Assembly: GCA_947653505.1 (NCBI GenBank)
Contig: CANTHI010000092.1
Span: forward strand, 1 to 9,892
DNA length: 9,892 nucleotides
Reading direction: 5' to 3'
Source of the DNA: an uncultured Eubacterium sp.
GTDB lineage: Bacteria > Bacillota_A > Clostridia > Lachnospirales > Lachnospiraceae
Each line of letters opens with the position of its first letter. The stretch's first letter is position 1. Both the position numbers and the translations under genes were made by a program. Under the pieces are notes generated by a model. It did no database searches and had not been told where the DNA came from. It saw only the letters and a program-made list of their open reading frames with translations. Positions 1 through 5,789 of the stretch are shown one piece after another.

Positions 1-61
1 AGCGAACCAGGTGTCGCGCCCGTCCGGTACCACAGACTGGAAGCAGAATACTTAGGGCTTC

Positions 62-218
62 TTGCATTCTGGAGCGGTCACAGCAGACGGGGCAAATTTC
101 CTCTCCCAGCGTCCGCGCAGCCAGAATATAACATTTTTATGTAAATTGTTGCATTTGCTCTTAAGTTTGCGCCTATAGGAACCGGCCCTGCTTCACTGTT
201 CCGGTTTCCAGAATGCAA
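62..218. repeat. 12-nt inverted repeat with long spacer
   Basis: TTGCATTCTGGA at 62-73 is exactly reverse-complementary to TCCAGAATGCAA at 207-218, with a 133-nt spacer. The match is direct sequence observation. It could be the two ends of a decayed small element, the base of a long RNA fold, or a pair of binding sites. A perfect 12-mer inverted match at this distance is somewhat unlikely by chance, but nothing else supports a mobile element: no flanking target-site duplication is obvious and there is no transposase. Confidence 0.35.
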
Positions 219-241
219 TTTCCTGTGGATATGACAGGAAA
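219..241. repeat. 8-bp hairpin upstream of the GtrA-family gene
   Basis: TTTCCTGT (219-226) and ACAGGAAA (234-241) form a perfect 8-bp stem around a 7-nt loop. It is not followed by a T run on the + strand, so it is not a typical intrinsic terminator in that direction. It ends 14 bases before the predicted -35 box at 256. It could be an operator palindrome or a weak end of an upstream transcript. Confidence 0.35.
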
Positions 242-255
242 CAGCGTATACCAGC

Positions 256-284
256 TTGTTTTCCATTAGTTTTTATGATATGAT
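256..284 (+). promoter_or_regulatory. predicted sigma-A promoter of the GtrA-family gene
   Basis: TTGTTT (256-261) is followed, after exactly 17 bases, by TATGAT (279-284), which is extended by TG at 276-277. This fits a vegetative sigma-A promoter with an extended -10 box, although the -35 box is weak. Transcription would start near 291 and leave a leader of about 70 nt before the ATG at 361. The TTG at 256 that opens the longest reading frame is therefore more likely part of the -35 box than a start codon. Confidence 0.5.
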
Positions 285-360
285 ACGTATGCTGCGGATG
301 AGCAGTTCTGGTATTGGTCTGACAGGAAAGCAGTCTGGTCAGCATAAAAAGGTAGGGAAT

Positions 361-882
361 ATGAGTCGGATTTGGAAATGTATGTGGAAATGGATGGTAT
401 GTACAATTTATTTTGTACTGCGGATGTTATACCGGATACTGGGCAGAGAGCTGACGGATGAGACATTTGAGGCTTTTTTACAGTTTGTAAAATTTGGAAT
501 CGTAGGCGTGAGCAATACGGTGATTTCTTATCTGATTTATATAGTGAGTCTGTCTGGAATGAAAAAAGGCGGGCTGTTTGCGGGAACAGATTACATTATT
601 GCACAGCTGGTCAGCTTTGTGCTGAGTGTTTTATGGTCGTTTTACTGGAATGACAGAGCTGTTTTTGTGCTGAAAGAAGGAGAGCGGCGTTCCGTCTGGA
701 AAGCCCTGCTAAAAACTTATGTATCATATTCTTTTACTGGTTTGTTTCTGAATACGCTGCTGCTCTGGATCTGGGTGGATCTGCTGCATATTTCCCAGTA
801 CGCTGCTCCGCTCATCAATCTGCTGGTCAGTGTGCCGGTCAATTTTATGATAAACAAATGCTGGGCATTTAAAGGAAGCTGA
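361..882 (+). CDS. GtrA-family membrane protein
   Basis: This encodes a 173-residue membrane protein of the GtrA/DPMS-flippase-like family. Members are thought to move or help present polyprenyl-linked sugars across the membrane for glycan decoration. Four hydrophobic segments lie at about residues 40-63, 78-97, 115-140 and 147-166. The family motifs are visible: FVKFGIVG at the start of helix 1, SFYWNDRAVF after helix 2, and VNFMINKCWAF at the C terminus, the last two repeating the same N-x-x-W/V-F idea. The length is normal for the family. I chose ATG 361 because a purine-rich stretch (AAAAGGTAGGG) precedes it and a predicted promoter overlaps the longer TTG start at 256; ATG 280 has no ribosome site. 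The downstream GDP-mannose gene suggests a surface-glycan role, but the substrate is unknown. Confidence 0.85.
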   Translation: MSRIWKCMWKWMVCTIYFVLRMLYRILGRELTDETFEAFLQFVKFGIVGVSNTVISYLIYIVSLSGMKKGGLFAGTDYIIAQLVSFVLSVLWSFYWNDRAVFVLKEGERRSVWKALLKTYVSYSFTGLFLNTLLLWIWVDLLHISQYAAPLINLLVSVPVNFMINKCWAFKGS

Positions 883-890
883 TTTTTGAT

Positions 891-920
891 TCTGATTCTG
901 GTCAGGGATTTTTATTTTTT
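891..920 (+). terminator. possible weak terminator after the GtrA-family gene
   Basis: CTGA (892-895) can pair with TCAG (902-905) around a 6-nt loop, and the T-rich stretch TTTTTATTTTTT (909-920) follows after three bases. The position, 9 nt after the stop codon, is right for an intrinsic terminator. The stem is very short, so this may be only a T-rich intergenic stretch. Confidence 0.3.
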
Positions 921-1060
921 GAAATACTGCTTGTGGTTCAGGTTAAAACAAAAAATGTTTCCTTTTATTTATATTTGTATGTATTAGAAATATGTAAGAA
1001 TAAGATAAAATTTGGAAGAAAAGATTAGAAAATAACAAAAGGCAAAGAGAGGTTACAGTT

Positions 1061-2131
1061 ATGAAAAAAACTGCACTTATTATGGCGGGTGGACGCGGAG
1101 AGCGTTTCTGGCCAAAGAGCCGCAAGAGTCTGCCAAAACAGTTTTTATCCCTGACAGAGGATGGAAGGACGATGATTCAGCTGACGGTAGAAAGGATTCT
1201 GCCGTTAGTTGCGATGGAAGATATTTTTATTTCTACAAACCGTGCTTACAAAGAGCTTGTCATGGAACAGCTGCCGCAGCTGCCGCCGGAAAATATTTTG
1301 TGTGAGCCGGTTGGAAGAAATACGGCTCCGTGTATCGGGCTGGGAGCTATCCATATGGCTCAGAAATATGGAGACGCCCTGATGATGGTGCTGCCATCCG
1401 ACCATCTGATTAAGTATCATAAAATGTATTTAAATGTATTAAAAGACGGGTGTGCCATTGCGGAAAAAGGCAGTAATCTGGTAACGATTGGAATCACACC
1501 GGATTATCCGGAGACAGGCTATGGCTATATTAAGTTCCGGCCTGAGGAAACGGAAGGCAATGCCTACGCTGTGGACCGGTTTGTTGAAAAACCGGATATT
1601 GAGACGGCGAAGGAGTATCTGACGACCGAAGAATATTTGTGGAACAGCGGGATGTTTATCTGGAAAGTATCTACGATTCTTGATAATTTCAAAAAAATAC
1701 TGCCGGATATGTACGACGGACTTGAAAAAATCCGCGCAGCGGTTGGGACGGATCAGCAGGAAATGATACTGGAAAAAGTATTTCCTGACTTTGAGTCGGT
1801 GTCGATTGATTATGGCATTATGGAAAAGGCACAAAATATTTATATTCTGCCGGGTGTGTTTGGCTGGGATGACGTCGGTTCGTGGCTGGCAGTGGAACGA
1901 ATCCAGAAATCAAATGAAAGCGGTAATGTGGTGACTGGAAATATTATTACGATTCACAGCAAAAACAATATTATTCAGGGTGGAAAAAAACTGATAGCAG
2001 CCGTAGGGCTGGAAGATCTGATAATTGTTGATACAGAAGATGCGACTCTGATCTGTGATAAAGGGAGTACGCCGGATATTAAGATGGTGCTGGAGAATCT
2101 TAAAATCTGTAATCGCGAAGAGTATCTTTAA
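1061..2131 (+). CDS. manC: mannose-1-phosphate guanylyltransferase (GDP-mannose pyrophosphorylase)
   Basis: This 356-residue cytosolic enzyme joins mannose 1-phosphate and GTP to give GDP-mannose and pyrophosphate, the donor for mannosyl and, after conversion, fucosyl or rhamnosyl groups of surface glycans. The N-terminal nucleotide-binding signature is intact: AGGRGERFWPKS at about residues 9-20 and PKQF at 25-28. Further family motifs are GRNTAP (85-90), LPSDH (111-115), ETGYGYI (151-157), FVEKP (174-178), NSGMF (195-199) and GWDDVGSW (268-275). The length matches the short, single-domain form; the C-terminal phosphomannose isomerase domain of long ManC proteins is absent. ATG 1061 has AGAGAGG (1046-1052) 8 nt upstream. 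The A/T-rich leader at 975-1020 probably holds its promoter, but I could not fix the boxes. The neighbouring GtrA-family gene supports a role in glycan assembly. Confidence 0.93.
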   Translation: MKKTALIMAGGRGERFWPKSRKSLPKQFLSLTEDGRTMIQLTVERILPLVAMEDIFISTNRAYKELVMEQLPQLPPENILCEPVGRNTAPCIGLGAIHMAQKYGDALMMVLPSDHLIKYHKMYLNVLKDGCAIAEKGSNLVTIGITPDYPETGYGYIKFRPEETEGNAYAVDRFVEKPDIETAKEYLTTEEYLWNSGMFIWKVSTILDNFKKILPDMYDGLEKIRAAVGTDQQEMILEKVFPDFESVSIDYGIMEKAQNIYILPGVFGWDDVGSWLAVERIQKSNESGNVVTGNIITIHSKNNIIQGGKKLIAAVGLEDLIIVDTEDATLICDKGSTPDIKMVLENLKICNREEYL

Positions 2132-2185
2132 GTATTTCCAGGCAGAGTATGGCATCTGATACCTTATCTGAATGGTAGTGTATAT

Positions 2186-2225
2186 TCGTTATTATTCACG
2201 GCCCAGGGGCCGCTCATAGTAACGA
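2186..2225. repeat. 40-nt imperfect palindrome (structured intergenic element)
   Basis: Bases 2186-2195 pair with 2216-2225 (10 bp including one T-G wobble). A symmetric 3x3 internal loop (2196-2198 / 2213-2215) separates this from a second stem, CGGCC (2199-2203) with GGCCG (2208-2212), closed by the tetraloop CAGG. No T run follows, so it is not a canonical terminator. The element lies 54 nt after the guanylyltransferase stop and about 63 nt before the predicted aminotransferase promoter. Two short direct repeats accompany it: GTATATTC at 2180-2187 and 2249-2256, and AGTAACG at 2218-2224 and 2243-2249. It resembles dispersed palindromic intergenic repeats found in gut Clostridia, but its copy number cannot be judged from this window. 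Confidence 0.6.
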
Positions 2226-2288
2226 TTCGGGGCGATATGAAAAGTAACGTATATTCTGATTGAAATTAAAAAAAGTAATGCTCACTTC

Positions 2289-2317
2289 TTGACAGCATTC
2301 GTTCATGGAGGTAAACT
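2289..2317 (+). promoter_or_regulatory. predicted sigma-A promoter of the aminotransferase gene
   Basis: A perfect -35 box TTGACA (2289-2294) is followed after 17 bases by TAAACT (2312-2317), a 4/6 match to the -10 consensus. Transcription would start near 2324, leaving a leader of about 40 nt, too short for a T-box or other large riboswitch. An inverted repeat, AATGCT (2277-2282) with AGCATT (2294-2299), overlaps the -35 box and could be an operator. Confidence 0.55.
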
Positions 2318-2362
2318 AAGACAAGAAAATATTAAAGAGGATTGACACAAATAAGGAAGGTT

Positions 2363-3397
2363 ATGATGAAAATGGAGAAAAAGAACATCGACTGGGCAAA
2401 TATTGGTTTTAATTATCGGAAAACAGATAAACGGTTTGTGGCAGAGTTTAAAAACGGAGCATGGGAGGAAGGCAGACTTATTGAGGATGATATGATTACA
2501 ATCAGTGAGTGTGCATGTGTCCTGCAGTACGCGCAGACCTGTTTTGAAGGGCTGAAAGCATATACGACAAAAGACGGCAGAATCGTAACATTCCGGCCGG
2601 ATCTGAATGCGGCGCGTATGGAAGATTCCTGTAAGCGTCTGATCATGCCAGTCTTTCCACAGGATAAATTTGTGGAAGCAGTCGCAGAGACGGTAAAGGC
2701 AAACGCGGCTTATGTACCGCCGTTTGGCTCTGGCGCGACTTTGTACATCCGTCCTTATATGTTTGGCAGCAACGCGGTAATTGGCGTAAAGCCTGCGGAC
2801 GAGTATCAGTTCCGTATTTTTACAACTCCGGTAGGGCCGTATTTTCAGGGCGGCGTAAAACCTCTGACGATCCGTGTCAGCGATTTTGACCGTGCGGCTC
2901 CGCATGGGACAGGCGATATTAAGGCCGGATTAAACTATGCGATGAGCCTTTATCCGATCGTAACGGCGCATGAAGAAGGGTATGACGAAAATATGTATCT
3001 GGATGCCGGTACAAGAACATATGTCGAAGAAACCGGCGGTGCGAACTTCCTGTTTGTAACAAAAGACAATACGATCGTGACACCACAGTCCGACAGTATC
3101 CTGCCGTCAATAACAAGACGTTCCCTGATGACGGTTGCAGAACAGTATCTGGATATGAAAGTAGAGCAGAGAAAAGTGACGCTGGAAGAAGTGAAAGACT
3201 TTGCAGAATGCGGTCTGTGTGGAACCGCAGCAGTTATTTCACCAGTAGGAAAAATTGTAGATCATGGCAAAGAAATCTGCCTGCCAAGCGGTATGGAGAA
3301 AATGGGTCCGGTTACGCAGAAGCTTTATGATACGCTGACAGGAATCCAGATGGGACATATTGAGGCACCAGAAGGCTGGATCAGGGAAATCTGCTAA
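2363..3397 (+). CDS. ilvE: branched-chain amino acid aminotransferase
   Basis: This 344-residue PLP enzyme of fold type IV moves the amino group between glutamate and the keto acids of leucine, isoleucine and valine, the last step of their synthesis and the first of their breakdown. Visible family features are QTCFEGLKAY near residues 58-67, YIRPYMFGS (128-136), FRIFTTPVGPYF (151-162), and GDIKAGLNYA (184-193), whose Lys187 is the expected Schiff-base lysine. LDAGTRTYVEETGGANFLF follows, then GTAAVISPVG near the C terminus. The length is normal. The frame opens at a TTG (2342), but AAGGAAGG (2353-2360) favours ATG 2363 or 2366; homologues often begin at the MEKKNIDW corresponding to ATG 2372. 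The gene appears to be a single transcription unit, with its own promoter and a strong terminator. No T-box or leader peptide is seen. Confidence 0.93.
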   Translation: MMKMEKKNIDWANIGFNYRKTDKRFVAEFKNGAWEEGRLIEDDMITISECACVLQYAQTCFEGLKAYTTKDGRIVTFRPDLNAARMEDSCKRLIMPVFPQDKFVEAVAETVKANAAYVPPFGSGATLYIRPYMFGSNAVIGVKPADEYQFRIFTTPVGPYFQGGVKPLTIRVSDFDRAAPHGTGDIKAGLNYAMSLYPIVTAHEEGYDENMYLDAGTRTYVEETGGANFLFVTKDNTIVTPQSDSILPSITRRSLMTVAEQYLDMKVEQRKVTLEEVKDFAECGLCGTAAVISPVGKIVDHGKEICLPSGMEKMGPVTQKLYDTLTGIQMGHIEAPEGWIREIC

Positions 3398-3451
3398 GCA
3401 GTTGTGTCTGGAATGTTTCCAAAGTCTGATTATAGCTGATACAGGAGATAG

Positions 3452-3488
3452 AAAGAGCACGCATGTTTTATGTGTGCTCTTTTTGTGT
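3452..3488 (+). terminator. rho-independent terminator of the aminotransferase gene
   Basis: AAAGAGCACGCAT (3452-3464) pairs with ATGTGTGCTCTTT (3470-3482), a 13-bp stem with one G-T wobble around a 5-nt loop. The T-rich tail runs from 3478 to 3488. It lies 54 nt after the stop codon and is a textbook intrinsic terminator. Confidence 0.92.
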
Positions 3489-3683
3489 AGCAGGTCTGAT
3501 GAATGATGCCATAAAAATTTTCTGTCTTCACTCCCCCCCCGATGACACGAAACGGCTATTTTTCGGGGATGGAAAGCAAAATGTATTACTTTTTGCATGA
3601 ATTTCAAAGAAATAGTTGCATAATTTATCTTTTTATGGCAAATTATTTTATAGGAAATAATACAAACAAAGCGAAGTGATGCT

Positions 3684-5027
3684 ATGAACGATAGGAATAA
3701 AACAGACAATCAGAAAGAACAAACAGGGCAGAAGCCAAAGCGCAGGGCGTCCAGACGCGCCAGAGAGCCAAAGTGGGATAAGCTGGACAATACGGCGCAT
3801 CTGTTTCCGGTTATTGCCGGAGATGATATGACAAATGTTTACCGGATCAGCGTTGTGCTGAAAGAACCGGTAATTGGCTCCACGCTGCAAAGGGCACTCG
3901 ATATGGTGCTGCCAAAGTTTGACGGATTTAATGTCCGTCTGCGGCAGGGCTTTTTCTGGTATTATTTTGAGGAGAATGGAAAGCCGGCGCCAGAGGTAGT
4001 CGAAGAAGATACATATCCGTGCCGGTATATTCTGCAAAACCGGAATAACAGTTATCTGTTTCGTGTGACTTATTATATGTGCAGGATTAATCTGGAAGTG
4101 TTCCATGTACTGACGGACGGCATGGGCGGGATTAATTTTTTAAAAGAGCTGACGTATCAGTATCTGCGGCTTTCACATCCAAAGCTGCGTGAGCAGGAGG
4201 GAGACCGGCTGAGCGTGGAAACTTCCCTGAACCGGGAAGACAGCTTTTTGCAGAATTATAAAAAGAGTCATGCGAGAAATTACCGTTCCGGACGTGCGTA
4301 TATTATGAAAGCGCCGAGACTGCGGGCGCAGGAATTTGGCGTGATGCATGGATATCTGCAGATTCCGCAGCTGAAAGAAGTGTGCAGGCGGCATGAGATG
4401 AGCATTAATGAATATCTGGTGTCGCTCGTAGTCTGGAGCATTTATCAGGGATATCTGCACGGCGCGAAAGCTGCCAGACCGATTCGTGCAGCGGTTCCGG
4501 TCAATCTGCGTCCGTATTTTGACTCGGTGACGACCAAAAATTTCTTTGTGATGGTATCTGCGGAATACTGGCCGGAAAAGGAAAATGATACATTTGAGGA
4601 AGTGCTGCGGGTGGTAAAAGAAAGTCTGCGCAGCCAGATCCGCAAAGATAATCTGGAAGATATTTTTTCTTATAATGTGTCCAATGAAAAAAATCTGGCG
4701 ATGCGTGCAGTGCCACTGATTATTAAAAATCTGGCGATCCGGTCCGTGTATACAAAGTCGGCGCTTGCCAATACAACAACCGTGACGAATATCGGAAATA
4801 TAAAGGTACAGGATGCGTATGAGCCTTATATCGAGATGTTCCATTCTTTTCTGGCAATGAGTAAAGGGCAGCTGTTAAAAGGCACGATCTGCTCCTATAA
4901 AGAGACGCTGGCGTTTACATTCAGCTCGGTGTTTGAAAAGCCTGTCGTGCAAAAGATTTTTTTCCGGACGCTGGCAGCAGAGGGACTGGACGTAACGATA
5001 GAAAGCAACGGGGTGTATTATGAATAA
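3684..5027 (+). CDS. condensation-fold CoA-dependent acyltransferase (alcohol acetyltransferase-like)
   Basis: This encodes a 447-residue soluble protein of the CoA-dependent acyltransferase superfamily, which includes alcohol acetyltransferases, PapA-type enzymes and NRPS condensation domains. The active-site motif HxxxDG is intact as HVLTDG at residues 141-146, with His141 as general base. PVNLRPYF (272-279) and TVTNIGNI (366-373) occupy the places of the conserved latch and core motifs of the fold. The first 35 residues are strongly basic (KPKRRASRRAREPK) and look disordered or able to bind RNA or membranes. There is no signal peptide or transmembrane helix. ATG 3684 follows GAAGTGAT, a fair ribosome site. 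The stop overlaps the next gene by 8 nt, so the two are almost surely translated together. With a membrane protein and an esterase downstream, it may esterify an alcohol, lipid or glycan. The actual acceptor and acyl donor cannot be read from the sequence. Confidence 0.75.
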   Translation: MNDRNKTDNQKEQTGQKPKRRASRRAREPKWDKLDNTAHLFPVIAGDDMTNVYRISVVLKEPVIGSTLQRALDMVLPKFDGFNVRLRQGFFWYYFEENGKPAPEVVEEDTYPCRYILQNRNNSYLFRVTYYMCRINLEVFHVLTDGMGGINFLKELTYQYLRLSHPKLREQEGDRLSVETSLNREDSFLQNYKKSHARNYRSGRAYIMKAPRLRAQEFGVMHGYLQIPQLKEVCRRHEMSINEYLVSLVVWSIYQGYLHGAKAARPIRAAVPVNLRPYFDSVTTKNFFVMVSAEYWPEKENDTFEEVLRVVKESLRSQIRKDNLEDIFSYNVSNEKNLAMRAVPLIIKNLAIRSVYTKSALANTTTVTNIGNIKVQDAYEPYIEMFHSFLAMSKGQLLKGTICSYKETLAFTFSSVFEKPVVQKIFFRTLAAEGLDVTIESNGVYYE

Positions 5028-5694
5028 ATGTCTGCATTGCGGTGTAAAGATAATGGATCAGACAGATGTATGTCCGCTCTGCCAGTGCGTTGTGGAAGCA
5101 GAAGATGAGAGCGGACAGGAGGAACGCTATCCGGATATCCGTCTGAAAGGACGCAGGCTGGAGCTGGTGTCCAGAATTTCGCTGTTCCTGGCAATTGTGC
5201 TGGGGGCTTTGGCGGTAGTTATGAATTATGTTATGGACAGCGATATGTGGTGGAGTGTGATTGTAGTTGCTGCACTGGCATATCTGATGCTCTTTTTATT
5301 TTATATTATAGCAAATGAGCATGCGGGTTATCGCAGTAAGGTGGTGATTGGGGTCGCGTGTGGAGCGGCGGATCTGGTAATTATTGATTATGTGCTGGGA
5401 TTCAGGCACTGGTCGCTGGATTATGTCATTCCGCTTGTACTGATTATTATGGATGTGATGATTATCGCAGCGATGTTTATTAATATCCGCAGCTGGCAGA
5501 GCTATCTGCTGTTTCAGATTTGTATGATTTTGTGCAGCGGAGTCTGTGTGGTGCTCAGCCTGTTCGGTGTGGTCCGCCATCCGGTCATGAGCTATGTCGC
5601 ACTTGGGTTTTCCAGCGTGATGTTTTTAGCTACATTTATTATCGGTGGCAGACGGGCAAGAAATGAGCTGAAACGGAGATTTCATGTGATGTAG
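5020..5694 (+). CDS. zinc-ribbon, six-helix membrane protein (DUF6320-like)
   Basis: This 224-residue protein begins with a four-cysteine zinc ribbon: CLHC at residues 4-7 and CPLC at 18-21. A short acidic linker and then six predicted membrane helices follow, at about 53-72, 77-98, 107-127, 134-154, 161-184 and 189-208. The tail RRARNELKRR is positively charged and probably cytosolic. From memory it resembles the DUF6320 family found beside acyltransferases like the upstream one; the family has no established function. ATG 5020 lies inside the upstream gene's last codons, with CGGGGTG 7 nt before it, which indicates translational coupling. It could be a membrane anchor, regulator or transporter for the acyl product. 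That is inference from context only. Confidence 0.7.
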   Translation: MNKCLHCGVKIMDQTDVCPLCQCVVEAEDESGQEERYPDIRLKGRRLELVSRISLFLAIVLGALAVVMNYVMDSDMWWSVIVVAALAYLMLFLFYIIANEHAGYRSKVVIGVACGAADLVIIDYVLGFRHWSLDYVIPLVLIIMDVMIIAAMFINIRSWQSYLLFQICMILCSGVCVVLSLFGVVRHPVMSYVALGFSSVMFLATFIIGGRRARNELKRRFHVM

Positions 5695-5789
5695 CAAAGG
5701 AACATGCTGCGCACAATTTAAAAGGTATTTCTGAACAGTTCCTAAATAAAAAGGAATGAACGGTCAGGAAGTTTCAGGAAGGAAGAAGC

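Larger units (their letters stand above)
1..255. other. left-edge region without a supported gene
   Basis: No gene can be supported here. All three + frames are open at the left edge, so a partial upstream gene could end here. Frame 2 stops at 53-55 and would end in ...GTTDWKQNT; frame 3 stops near 131 and frame 1 near 142. None of the three tails is recognisable, and I cannot choose among them. The minus-strand frame spanning 78-266 gives no recognisable protein. The first ~130 bases are more GC-rich than what follows, which would fit the end of a coding region. The rest holds an inverted repeat (62-73 with 207-218) and a short hairpin (219-241), listed separately. Confidence 0.4.

Noticed and set aside
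256..360. N-terminal extension of the GtrA-family protein from TTG 256 (35 extra residues)
   Set aside because: There is no ribosome site, the extra residues do not look like a family N terminus, and a 17-bp-spaced promoter covers the same bases.
2132..2362. T-box riboswitch before the aminotransferase gene
   Set aside because: The conserved T-box sequence and a leader terminator are missing, and the predicted transcript leader is only about 40 nt.
4173..4844. Long minus-strand open frame (223 codons) opposite the acyltransferase gene
   Set aside because: No recognisable domain, His/Arg-rich composition typical of an antisense shadow, and the + frame carries a clear family motif.
5698..5743. 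Inverted repeat AGGAAC / GTTCCT between the zinc-ribbon and esterase genes
   Set aside because: Only 6 bp with a 34-nt gap and no T run; expected by chance in intergenic sequence and not enough to break the cassette into two units.
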